The position numbers and the translations under genes are program-made. The notes below the pieces were generated by a model. The model saw only the letters and a program-made list of their open reading frames with translations, was not told where the DNA came from and searched no databases. From Hyphomicrobium sp. (GTDB lineage Bacteria > Pseudomonadota > Alphaproteobacteria > Rhizobiales > Hyphomicrobiaceae), in NCBI GenBank assembly GCA_019751875.1, contig JAIEMV010000003.1:186001-250000 (forward strand): a DNA stretch of 64,000 nt. The letters are read 5' to 3'. Positions 24,660 through 33,100 of the stretch are shown one piece after another (within the stretch, counting starts at the first letter, position 1; each line of letters opens with the position of its first letter).

Positions 24660-24807
24660 ATCCGAGCGCTCGCGCGCTCGGGCCGGCTCCGCGGGGGCGC
24701 GGCTTGCCGCGGGTCGCCTTGCTCCCCGGCGCTTTGCGCCGAAGTTTTGCTTCGCTCACGTCGGCTGATCCGAGCGCTTGCGCACTCGGGCCGGCTCCGC
24801 GGGGGCG
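24660..24807. repeat. Two 40-bp direct repeats with internal hairpins
   Basis: Copies at 24660-24699 and 24768-24807 differ at two of 40 positions. Each carries a palindrome; in copy 1 it is CCGAGCGC-TCGC-GCGCTCGG, followed by GGCCGGCTCCGCGGGGGCG. Between them lies another hairpin, CGGCGC-TTT-GCGCCG (24727-24741), followed by AAGTTTTGC, weakly terminator-like. All fall between the capsid gene and gp6. Confidence 0.75.
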
Positions 24808-24811
24808 GGGG

Positions 24812-24882
24812 TTTGCTTGGCCCACACTCGGCAAGCCGGTGTGGGGTTTTGCTTGGCCCACACTCGGCAAGCCGGTGTGGGG
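24812..24882. repeat. Tandem 35-bp hairpin repeat, two copies
   Basis: Identical 35-bp units at 24812-24846 and 24848-24882 with a single T between (period 36). Each contains the inverted pair CCCACAC ... GTGTGGG flanking TCGGCAAGCCG. Direct continuation of the 40-bp repeats at 24660-24807, so the capsid-gp6 gap is almost entirely repeat DNA to about 24900; the rest up to 25078 shows no structure I can name. Confidence 0.8.
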
Positions 24883-25078
24883 CAGACCGCTGCGCACGCA
24901 AATGCGCTGGGCGCTCTTGCGCCGTCGCTTCTCAAGTCAGTGAAGTGCTCGCGCGCCTTCGCTTTCCATTCCGTGCGGGGTGCTCCTCCCCTCGTGCGGA
25001 TGCTGCGGGATCGTTGCCGGTGATGCCGGTGGCGGTCCCGCTTCTTTTTCTGGGGAGTGCTGGAATGGGGAGTGCAGC

Positions 25079-25654
25079 ATGGCACTGGTTTATCGTAGCG
25101 GACCGGCGGTGGAGCCGCTGTCGCTGAATGAGGCGAAGGCACATCTGCGGCTCGACAACACCGCCGATGACGCGCTGGTGACGAGCCTCATCATCACGTC
25201 GCGATTGCACATCGAGGCGGCGCTGGGACTGGCGCTGACGGCGCAGGACTGGACGCTGGTGCTCGATGCCTGGCCGGCGACAGGGGTGGTGACAATTCCC
25301 ATGCGGCCCGTCACGGCGGTGACGGCGGTGCGCGTGCGGGCACCGGACGGGACGCCATCGGTGGTGCCGCCGGCGTCGTATGTTTTAGAGGGAACCGGTC
25401 TGCCGCCGCGTCTTGTGCCGGCCTCCGGCGCGCTGCCCAATCCGGGTCGAGCGGCGGGCGGGATCGAGATCGATTTTACGGCCGGTTATGGTGCGGCGGC
25501 GGCGTCAGTGCCCGAGCCGATCCGGCAGGCGCTGAAGCTGCTGGTCGCGCACTGGTACGAGCATCGGGATCCGGTGGAGATCGGCGATCCTGAAACAGCG
25601 ATACCGGCGACTGTCTCGGCGCTCGTGAAGCCTTACGCGGTGCCGCGGCTATGA
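25079..25654 (+). CDS. GTA head-tail connector (gp6)
   Basis: 191 residues matching the phage gp6-like head-tail connector family: VEPLSLNEAKAHLRLDNTAD, LIITSRLHIEAALGLALTAQ, IEIDFTAGYGAAAASVPEPI, RQALKLLVAHWYEHRDPVE. It forms a ring under the portal. Start ATG 25079 with GGGGAG upstream. The stop overlaps the head-closure gene by 4 bp. Confidence 0.9.
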   Translation: MALVYRSGPAVEPLSLNEAKAHLRLDNTADDALVTSLIITSRLHIEAALGLALTAQDWTLVLDAWPATGVVTIPMRPVTAVTAVRVRAPDGTPSVVPPASYVLEGTGLPPRLVPASGALPNPGRAAGGIEIDFTAGYGAAAASVPEPIRQALKLLVAHWYEHRDPVEIGDPETAIPATVSALVKPYAVPRL

Positions 25655-25980
25655 ACAAAATTTCGATTGCGGCGATGCGCCAGCGTTTAGCGCTGGAAGA
25701 GGCGTCTGCGGTGGCGGATGGCGCCGGCGGGTCGATCGTGTCGTGGGGGCTGGTTGCCGAAGTATGGGCGGCGATCCATCCGCGAACGGGAGTAGAGCGC
25801 GTAGAGGCCGGCGGGATCGAGGGGCGTGTGACCCACGAGATCACGATCCGGCATCGTCCGGGCGTCGTGCCGCAACAGCGGTTTCGGCTCGGCACGCGCA
25901 TCTTCGACATCAAAGCGGTGATCGACGTCGAGGAGGCGCATCGCTTCCTCGTCTGTCTCGTCGAGGAGCGGGTGGCATGA
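25651..25980 (+). CDS. GTA head closure / stopper protein (gp7)
   Basis: 109 residues of the phage head-closure (SPP1 gp16-like) family: MRQRLALEEASAVADGAGGS, VWAAIHPRTGVERVEAGGIE, TRIFDIKAVIDVEEAHRFLV. Closes the portal channel and receives the tail. Overlaps both neighbours by 4 bp (ATGA), consistent with coupled translation. Confidence 0.87.
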   Translation: MNKISIAAMRQRLALEEASAVADGAGGSIVSWGLVAEVWAAIHPRTGVERVEAGGIEGRVTHEITIRHRPGVVPQQRFRLGTRIFDIKAVIDVEEAHRFLVCLVEERVA

Positions 25981-26120
25981 AGGTTTCGGTCAACGTCAAG
26001 GCATCCGGGTTCGCCGGCGTCATGCGGCGCGTGGCGCGGTTGGTGACGGCGACGGCGGCGCGGGCCAGCCGGTCGCCGAGGCCTCGGCCGACTGATCAGA
26101 GCAAGGAGCCTCGCCCATGA
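25977..26120 (+). CDS. 47-residue basic protein between GTA gp7 and gp8
   Basis: Very short frame starting MKVSVNVKASGFAGVMRRVA and ending in a Ser/Arg/Pro-rich tail. Evidence for reality: a strong ribosome site (GAGGAG eight bases before the ATG) and 4-bp overlaps with genes on both sides. In many phages this slot holds an HK97 gp10-like tail component whose N-terminus looks similar, so this may be a shortened remnant of that protein. Function unknown. Confidence 0.55.
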   Translation: MKVSVNVKASGFAGVMRRVARLVTATAARASRSPRPRPTDQSKEPRP

Positions 26121-26524
26121 CGAGCGCCAGTTTCGAATTGCAGAAGGCGGTGTTCGCAGCCTTGTCGGGGAGTAGCGCGCTCACCACGCTGCTGGGCGGA
26201 TCACGGATCTACAACGACGTGCCGCGCGGAGCCGCGTTGCCGTACGTGACGATCGGCGAGAGCATTGTGCGCGACTGGAGCACGGGCAGCGACGATGGGC
26301 ATGAGCATGTGTTGACCATCACGGTATGGTCGCGGGTGAATGGTGAACGCGAAGTGCATCAGATTTCGGCTGCGGTGGAGCGCGCGCTCGATGATGCGGC
26401 GCTGACGATATCGGGCGTGCGGCTCGTCAATATGCGGCACGAGTTTTCCGAGATCCGCCGGGATGCCGATGGCGAGACATCGCGCGGGCTCATGAGGTTC
26501 AGGGCGGTGACTGAACCGGCTTGA
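26117..26524 (+). CDS. GTA tail terminator-like protein, DUF3168 (gp8)
   Basis: 135 residues of the DUF3168 family: FELQKAVFAALSGSSALTTL, RIYNDVPRGAALPYVTIGES, HVLTITVWSRVNGEREVHQI, LVNMRHEFSEIRRDADGETS, GLMRFRAVTEP. These proteins form the ring that ends the tail tube at the head side. Start overlaps the 47-residue gene by 4 bp. Confidence 0.9.
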   Translation: MTSASFELQKAVFAALSGSSALTTLLGGSRIYNDVPRGAALPYVTIGESIVRDWSTGSDDGHEHVLTITVWSRVNGEREVHQISAAVERALDDAALTISGVRLVNMRHEFSEIRRDADGETSRGLMRFRAVTEPA

Positions 26525-26555
26525 TTTTCGATCTCTCCAACTCAAAGGACCGACA

Positions 26556-26969
26556 ATGGCTGCACAAAAGGGCAAGGACCTGTTGCTGAAGGCTGACAGC
26601 ACGGGGACCGGTGTTTTTTCGACGATTGCGGGGCTGCGCTCGCGCGCCATCGCCTTCAATGCGGAGACGGTGGACATCACGCATCAGGAAAGCGCGGGGC
26701 AGTGGCGCGAACTGCTGGCCGGGGCTGGCGTGAAGTCCGTGCGGCTGACGGGTGCCGGCATTTTCAAGGATGCGGCATCGGACGAACTGGTGCGCAGTTA
26801 CGTCTTCAACGGCACCATTCGCGATTGGCAAGTGGTGGTGCCGGATTTCGGGACGATCGAGGCGCCGTTCCAGATCACGTCGTTTGAACTGACGGGAAGG
26901 CACGATGGCGAGGTTGCGTTCGAGATCGCGGTGGAAAGCGCCGGCGAAGTCACGTTCACGGCTCTTTGA
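26556..26969 (+). CDS. GTA major tail tube protein (gp9)
   Basis: 137 residues of the TP901-1 major tail protein family: AAQKGKDLLLKADSTGTGVF, TIAGLRSRAIAFNAETVDIT, HQESAGQWRELLAGAGVKSV, and a C-terminal ITSFELTGRHDGEVAFEIAV. Stacked hexamers build the short tail. ATG 26556 follows the motif AAAGGA. Confidence 0.92.
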   Translation: MAAQKGKDLLLKADSTGTGVFSTIAGLRSRAIAFNAETVDITHQESAGQWRELLAGAGVKSVRLTGAGIFKDAASDELVRSYVFNGTIRDWQVVVPDFGTIEAPFQITSFELTGRHDGEVAFEIAVESAGEVTFTAL

Positions 26970-27042
26970 TTAGTTCGGCGCTCGCACCGGGCCGTCTTGC
27001 GGTCTGGCCGAGCGGTTGTCGTTCGGCGATTGGAGTTTGAAG

Positions 27043-27414
27043 ATGGTCAATCTGCATCGCGGTGAAATCGAAGCCGTGCTCGACGGGCGGCCGTTCCGAC
27101 TGTGTCTCACGCTCGGTGCGCTGGCCGAACTGGAGGCCGCGTTCGGCGACGAAGATATGCTGGCGCTGGCGACGCGGTTCGAGAAGGGGCGGATTTCGGC
27201 GCGCGATTGCGTGCGGATTATCGGTGCGGGTCTGCGCGGGGCGGGGCATGAAATCGCCAACGACGCGGTGGCGCGGATGGCGAGCGAAGGCGGAGCTGCC
27301 GGTTACGTGGAGATCGTGGCGCGGCTGTTGAGTGCCACGTTTTCTGGCCAATCCTCGGCATCGGGAAAGGCGGACACGGAGAGTGACCGCGGCCCTTTCC
27401 CTGGGACGACGTGA
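27043..27414 (+). CDS. GTA tail assembly chaperone-like protein (gp10)
   Basis: 123 residues of the GTA-specific family often annotated gene transfer agent family protein: RGEIEAVLDGRPFRLCLTLG, ALAELEAAFGDEDMLALATR, FEKGRISARDCVRIIGAGLR. Likely acts during tape-measure/tail tube assembly. Start ATG 27043 with GGAG upstream. The next gene overlaps by 4 bp. Confidence 0.87.
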   Translation: MVNLHRGEIEAVLDGRPFRLCLTLGALAELEAAFGDEDMLALATRFEKGRISARDCVRIIGAGLRGAGHEIANDAVARMASEGGAAGYVEIVARLLSATFSGQSSASGKADTESDRGPFPGTT

Positions 27415-27593
27415 TGGCGGCCGGCCTCGGCGTGCTGGGGCTGGCTCCGCACGTGTTCTGGGCCATGACGCCACGGGAGTTCGATGCGGCCATGCGGGGT
27501 CGGTTGGGGGGCGGGGTTCAACCGTCGGTGCCGACGCGGTCGGATCTTCTGGCGATGATGCAACAGTTCCCCGATGAAGCGAGGATGGCATGA
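27411..27593 (+). CDS. GTA small tail assembly chaperone (gp10.1, DUF2376 type)
   Basis: 60 residues with the characteristic LGLAPHVFWAMTPREFDAAM block found directly before the tape measure gene in GTAs. The pair gp10/gp10.1 parallels the paired tail chaperones of phages, although here they overlap by 4 bp in different frames without evident frameshift signal. Overlaps the tape measure gene by 4 bp. Confidence 0.85.
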   Translation: MMAAGLGVLGLAPHVFWAMTPREFDAAMRGRLGGGVQPSVPTRSDLLAMMQQFPDEARMA

Positions 27594-28180
27594 ACGAGTT
27601 CGGTGAAACGGGCGAGGTGTGGACGGTCCAGGTGGACGCGGACACCACGGCGTTGCAGACGGAGTTGCGCGCGGCAGCCTCGCTGGGGCGGCAGTTTTCC
27701 AATTCGCTCGTCAATGCCTTCGAAGGCATCGCGATCAAAGGGCGGTCCGTCGCCGATGTGTTGAGAGGATTGGCAGTGCGCCTGTCCGACCTGGTGCTGA
27801 AGGCAGCGTTCAAGCCGTTGGAACAGGGCTTCGGGGGTGTTTTGTCAGGGCTGCTATCCGGGGGGCTCGGCTTTGCGAAAGGCGCGGCATTCCAGGGTGG
27901 CGTGCCGGTGCCGTTCGCCAACGGCGGGGTGATCCAGAGCCCGATCGCGTTTCCCTTGGGTGCGGGGCGAATGGGCATCGCCGGGGAGCGCGGGGCGGAG
28001 GCGATCATGCCGCTGTCGCGCGGTCCTGATGGGCGGCTCGGCGTCGCGGCCCCGCGCGGGCAAGGCATGCAAGTGACGTTCAACGTGACGGCGACGGACG
28101 CCGAGAGTTTCCGCCGGTCGGAAGCGCAGCTGTCTGCAATGCTCGCGCGGGCGGCGGCACTGGGGCAGCGCAATCTCTAA
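27590..28180 (+). CDS. GTA tape measure protein, short (gp11)
   Basis: 196 residues. Helical N-terminus (ALQTELRAAASLGRQFSNSL, FEGIAIKGRSVADVLRGLAV), a glycine-rich hydrophobic segment (GGVLSGLLSGGLGFAKGAAF), then the block FANGGVIQSPIAFPLGAGRM-GIAGERGAEAIMPL that is typical of tape measure C-termini. The small size matches the very short tail of GTA particles (RcGTA's is about 220 residues). Sets tail length and may enter the recipient membrane. Confidence 0.9.
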   Translation: MNEFGETGEVWTVQVDADTTALQTELRAAASLGRQFSNSLVNAFEGIAIKGRSVADVLRGLAVRLSDLVLKAAFKPLEQGFGGVLSGLLSGGLGFAKGAAFQGGVPVPFANGGVIQSPIAFPLGAGRMGIAGERGAEAIMPLSRGPDGRLGVAAPRGQGMQVTFNVTATDAESFRRSEAQLSAMLARAAALGQRNL

Positions 28181-28203
28181 TTCAGCCAGACGAGGCGCAG
28201 GGC

Positions 28204-28842
28204 ATGAGTTTTCACGAGGTGCGTTTTCCCACCGCGATTTCGCGCGGGGCGCAGGGCGGTCCGGAACGGCGCACGGATGTGGTCGTGCTGGGCTCGGGCC
28301 ACGAGGAGCGCAACGCGCGCTGGGCCGACAGCCGGCGGACCTACAATGCCGGTTATGGCGTGAAGTCGCTCGACGATCTGCATGCGGTGATTGCGTTTTT
28401 CGAGGAGCGGCGCGGCCGGCTGTACGGATTCCGCTGGCGGGATCATCTTGATTTCAAATCCAGGGCGCCACAGCAACCGCTTACGGCGACGGATCAGGTG
28501 ATCGGGACGGGCACGGGAACGCAGACGGCGTTTCAGCTGATCAAAACGTATGGTTCGACGTTTGCGCCCTGGACGCGCGAGATCAAGAAGCCAGTGTCGG
28601 GCACGGTGCGCGTTGCCGTCGCCGGGCTCGAGAAGATCGCCGACACGCACTTCACGGTTGATCCTGCGACGGGCGTGGTGACGTTTCTGCCTGGGCATGA
28701 GCCGGAAGCGGGAGCTGCTGTCACCGCCGGTTTCGAATTTGACGTGCCGGTGCGGTTCGAGACCGACCGGCTGGAAATCTCGCTCACCGGCTTCCAGCAC
28801 GGAGCCATTCCCAACATTCCAATCGTCGAGGTGCGCCGATGA
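28204..28842 (+). CDS. GTA distal tail protein, DUF2460 (gp12)
   Basis: 212 residues of DUF2460: FHEVRFPTAISRGAQGGPER, NARWADSRRTYNAGYGVKSL, DDLHAVIAFFEERRGRLYGF, RWRDHLDFKS and the Gly-rich GTGTGTQTAFQLIKTYGS. Forms the distal ring connecting tube to hub. Overlaps gp13 by 4 bp. Confidence 0.92.
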   Translation: MSFHEVRFPTAISRGAQGGPERRTDVVVLGSGHEERNARWADSRRTYNAGYGVKSLDDLHAVIAFFEERRGRLYGFRWRDHLDFKSRAPQQPLTATDQVIGTGTGTQTAFQLIKTYGSTFAPWTREIKKPVSGTVRVAVAGLEKIADTHFTVDPATGVVTFLPGHEPEAGAAVTAGFEFDVPVRFETDRLEISLTGFQHGAIPNIPIVEVRR

Positions 28843-29705
28843 AGACATTGCCACCGGGGCTTGCCGCACATCTTCAAACCGGTGCAACGACCCTATGCTG
28901 GTGCTGGCGGCTGACGCGGCGCGATGGACTGCGGCAAGGCTTCACCGATCACGATCGCGATCTGGTATTTGATGGAACGACGTTCGAGGCGGCTGCTGGC
29001 TTTGAAGCGAGCGAAGTGCGCGAAAGCCTCGGTCTTGCGGTCGATAACCTTGAAATCACGGGTGCGCTGTCGTCGGCGAGCTTGTCGGATGATGATCTTG
29101 CCGCCGGTCTCTATGACGATGCGCAGGTCGAGATCTTTCGCGTCAACTGGGCGAATGTGTCCGAACGGGTGCTGATGCGCACGGGGTCGCTCGGAGAAGT
29201 CAAGCGCAGCGGACCGGCGTTCTCGGCCGAGGTGCGGGGGCTGTCGCACTATCTCCAGCAGCCGAGGGGCCGGGTGTTTCAATATGCGTGCGATGCTGAC
29301 GTTGGGGATGCGCGCTGCGGCATCGACCTGACGGGACCGGTCTATACGGGAACGGGTACGGTGGCGGCCGTTTTGTCTGAGCGACGGTTCACGGTTATAG
29401 GCCTCTCGGATTATGAAAGTGACTGGTTCACGCGCGGGTTGTTGACGTTCACGTCGGGGGCGGCGTCCGGTCAGAAGATCGAGGTGCGGCGGCATACGCG
29501 CAATGGCGGCGCGGTGGAGTTCGACCTTTGGCAGCCCGTTCGGTCGCCACTGACAGTCAACATGGCGTTCAGCGTGACGGCGGGCTGCGACAAGACCCAT
29601 ACGACGTGCCGGGCGAAGTTCTCCAACATCGCGAACTTTCGCGGCTTCCCGCATATGCCGGGCAACGATTTTCTTACCGCCGTTGCGCGACCTGGCGGGA
29701 GTTGA
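28839..29705 (+). CDS. GTA hub protein, DUF2163 (gp13)
   Basis: 288 residues. The N-terminal domain carries LCWCWRLTRRDGLRQGFTDH, AAGFEASEVRESLGLAVDNL and LYDDAQVEIFRVNWAN; the C-terminal part has four cysteines, C151 and C160 (CDADVGDARC) and C250 and C257 (CDKTHTTC). The RcGTA hub is reported, as I recall, to hold an Fe-S cluster, and these four are the obvious ligands. Start overlaps gp12 by 4 bp. Confidence 0.92.
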   Translation: MKTLPPGLAAHLQTGATTLCWCWRLTRRDGLRQGFTDHDRDLVFDGTTFEAAAGFEASEVRESLGLAVDNLEITGALSSASLSDDDLAAGLYDDAQVEIFRVNWANVSERVLMRTGSLGEVKRSGPAFSAEVRGLSHYLQQPRGRVFQYACDADVGDARCGIDLTGPVYTGTGTVAAVLSERRFTVIGLSDYESDWFTRGLLTFTSGAASGQKIEVRRHTRNGGAVEFDLWQPVRSPLTVNMAFSVTAGCDKTHTTCRAKFSNIANFRGFPHMPGNDFLTAVARPGGS

Positions 29706-29711
29706 GCAGCC

Positions 29712-30155
29712 ATGATGGACCCGTTGGGACAGCGCGTCGTCACTGCGGCGCGCGAATGGATCGGCACGCCCTATCATCATCAGGCGAGCGTCAAAGGCGT
29801 GGGCGCGGACTGCCTCGGGCTCGTGCGCGGTGTCTTTCGCGACGTGATGGGACTGGAGCCGGAGACCCCGCCTGCGTATTCGCGCGACTGGGGCGAAGCC
29901 GACGGATGCGAAACCCTGCTCGACGCTGCGGGACGGCATCTGAGCAGCATGCCACTGACGGAACTTGCACCGGGCGACGTCATCGTCTTCCGCTTGCGGC
30001 CCCGCACGGTGGCAAAGCACGCGGCGATCCTGGCCACTCCGCTGTCCATGATCCACGCGATGGAAGGCACTGCGGCAGCTGAAGTGGCGTTTTCGCCATG
30101 GTGGCGGCGGCGGCTCGCCGGGGTGTTCCGGTTTCCAGATTCATCATCGAGGTAG
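29712..30155 (+). CDS. GTA NlpC/P60 cell-wall peptidase (gp14)
   Basis: 147 residues. Catalytic cysteine C34 in KGVGADCLGLVRGVFRD, histidine in AKHAAILATPLSMIHAMEG. Sits at the tail tip and opens recipient peptidoglycan by cutting peptide cross-links. ATG 29712 is six bases after the hub stop; the megatron ATG is five bases after its own stop. Confidence 0.93.
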   Translation: MMDPLGQRVVTAAREWIGTPYHHQASVKGVGADCLGLVRGVFRDVMGLEPETPPAYSRDWGEADGCETLLDAAGRHLSSMPLTELAPGDVIVFRLRPRTVAKHAAILATPLSMIHAMEGTAAAEVAFSPWWRRRLAGVFRFPDSSSR

Positions 30156-30160
30156 TGCTG

Positions 30161-33100
30161 ATGGCGACTTTGGCGTTGGCGGCCGTGGGTGCGGCTGCGG
30201 GCGGAGCATTGCTGCCGGGTGGCATCTCACTCCTCGGCGCGACGCTCTCGGGTGCTGCGCTCGGATCGCAGATCGGCGCGCTGGGAGGGTCATACGTCGA
30301 TAACGCGTTGTTTGGAGCGAGCGGCGGCAAGGTCGTTGAAGGGCCGCGGTTGCAGAAGGTGCATCTGACGGCCTCGACGGAAGGTGCGCCGATCCCGCGC
30401 ATCTATGGCCGCGCGCGGCTGGGCGGACAGGTGATCTGGGCCGACTCCCTGCAAGAGCAGCAGGTCAGGTCGTCGTCGGGCGGGAGTGGAAAGGGGCTGC
30501 CGAGCCCGGGCGGGGCGACGCGGTCGGTCGAATATCGTTATTCGGCGAGCTTTGCCGTGGCGCTGTGCGAAGGCGAAATCTCCGGTCTCGGCCGGGTCTG
30601 GGCTGACGGACGCGAACTGGATGTCACGCGGATCGTTCACAGGCTCTACACGGGGAGCGAAGATCAAGCGGCTGACGGGCAGATCAGCGCGAAGCTCGGT
30701 GCGGATGCGGCTCCCGCTTTCCGTGGCACGGCGTACATCGTGTTCCAGGATTTGCCGCTTGCCGAGTTCGGGAATCGCATTCCGCAATTGTCATTCGAGG
30801 TCGTGCGGACGGTCGATCGCTTTGGTGAAAAGATCCGCGGCGTCGCGATGATCCCGGGATCGGGTGAATTCGTCTATGCGACCGAGCCGGTCGCGCAGAC
30901 CTTCGGCCTTGGGCGTTCGCAAGCGGAGAATGTGCACACGCTTGCGGGTGAAACGGACTGGCAGGTGGCGGTCGATCAGATGCAGGCGGCGCTGCCGAAT
31001 GTCTCGGCGGTGTCGCTGGTGGTGAGTTGGTTCGGGACGGATCTGCGCGCGGGGCAGTGTCAATTGAGGCCGGGCGTCGAGCGCACGCAGAAGGCGACGG
31101 CTCCAATCGAATGGTCTGTCGCGGGTGTGGCGCGGGCTGGCGCCTACGTGGTGAGCACGCGCGAAGGCCGGCCGGCATACGGCGGCACGCCGTCAGATCA
31201 GACAGTTGTTGCGGCTATCGAGGATCTCAAGGCGCGCGGCCTGGATGTGATCCTGACGCCATTCATTCTCATGGACGTGCCGGAAGGCAATACGCTGGCC
31301 GATCCTTACGGCGGGGCGGCGCAGGGCGCCTATCCCTGGCGCGGGCGCATCACGTGTCATCCGGCGGCAGGCCAGCCCGGTACGCCAGATAAGACGGCGA
31401 CGGCTGCGGCGCAGATTGCAGCGTTCGTCGGCACGGCGGCGCCGGGGCACTTTGCGTTGAGCGGCAAGACCGTCATCTATTCAGGGCCATTGGAGTGGTC
31501 GCTGCGGCGCATGGTGCTGCATCAGGCGTATCTCGCCAAGGCGGCGGGTGGCGTGTCGGCGTTCGTCATCGGATCGGAGTTGCGCGGGCTCACCACAGTG
31601 CGCAGTTCCGCGTCCCATTATCCGTTCGTGGCGGCGCTCGTTGCGCTCGCGGCGGACGTCAAGGCTATTCTCGGAAGTGGAACGAAGGTTCTCTATGCGG
31701 CCGACTGGTCGGAATACTTCGGGCACCAGCCCGGTGATGGCAGCGGCGACGTATACTTCCATCTCGATCCGCTGTGGGCGTCGGCTGCGATCGATGCCAT
31801 CGGCATCGACTGCTACTGGCCGCTCGCGGATTGGCGTGACGGGATGGACCATGCCGATGCGGTCGCCGGGTGGCGGTCGATCCATGATCCAGCCTATCTG
31901 CGCGCCAACGTATTCGGCGGAGAAGGTTTCGACTGGTTCTATGCCAACGAGGCGGACCGGCGCGCGCAGATCCGAACGCCGATCACGGACGGGGCAGGCA
32001 AGCCCTGGGTGTTCCGCTTCAAGGATATCGCGGCGTGGTGGGGGAATGCCCATTATGATCGGCCCGGCGGTGTGGAGAGTGCCACGCCGACGGCTTGGGT
32101 GCCGCAATCGAAGCCGTTCTGGCTGACGGAGATCGGGTGTCCGGCGGTTGACAAAGGCGCGAACCAGCCGAACGTTTTCGTCGATCCAAAGAGTTCGGAG
32201 AACGCGCTGCCGTATTTCTCGCGCGGGACACGGGATGATCTCATCCAGCGTCGTACGATCGATGCGATGATCTCGACGTTCGACCCGGATGATCCGGAGT
32301 TTGTCCCAGCCGCCAACCCGATCTCTGCGGTGTACGGCGGTCGGATGGTGAGCGTCGATCACATCCTGCCGTACTGCTGGGATGCGCGGCCGTATCCGGC
32401 GTTCCCGACCGCACTCGACGTGTGGGGCGACGGGGCGAACTGGGCGCTCGGACACTGGCTCAATGGGCGGCTCGCGGGCGGCGCACTGGACAAAACTCTG
32501 GCTGCGCTGCTCGAAGACTATGGCTTCGATCGCGGATCGATCGCGGCGATGCCGGGGACTGTCCAAGGGTACATGATCGATCGCGTCATGTCGGCGCGAG
32601 AAGCGCTGCAGCCGCTCGAACTTGCGTATTTCTTCGATGTCGTCGAGAGTGATGGGCGGGTGACGTTTCGTGCACGCGGGCAAAGTGCGCCGATCGCTTT
32701 GGTGGCGCCGGGTGATCTCGTCGAAGCCAAGGTCGGTAGTCCGCTCATGACGGTGACGCGCGGACAGGAGACGGACCTGCCGGCAAGTGCCAAGATCAGT
32801 TACATTGACGGGGACCGCGATTATCAGCCGGCCGTTGCCGAAGCGCGCCGGCTGGCGGGCTCGTCGGGGCGTGTGGCGCAGGCGGAGTCGCCAATCGTCA
32901 TGGATGCGCTGACGGCGCAGCCGCTGTCGGAAACGTGGCTCTTCGAGAGCTGGTCGATGCGCGAACGGTTTGCGCTGACGCTGCCACCAAGCCGTCTTGC
33001 CGTCGAAGCAGGCGATGTTCTGATGCTGACGGCGGCCGGTCAGTCGCGGCAGATCCGCGTGACGGAAATTGGCGACCATGGCGCGCGCGAGATCGAAGGG

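Noticed and set aside
24812-24882. Two identical 35-bp units resembling a minimal CRISPR array
   Set aside because: Only a single base separates the units, there are no spacers and no cas genes; they are tandem hairpin repeats.
23479-24897. 472-codon open frame on the minus strand across the capsid gene and repeats
   Set aside because: Its N-terminal repeats are simply the translation of the intergenic direct repeats; the rest is antisense to the capsid gene.
31481-33079. 532-codon open frame on the minus strand opposite the GTA megatron gene
   Set aside because: Arg/His-rich translation without domains, fully antisense to a well-recognised gene; a GC-rich shadow frame.
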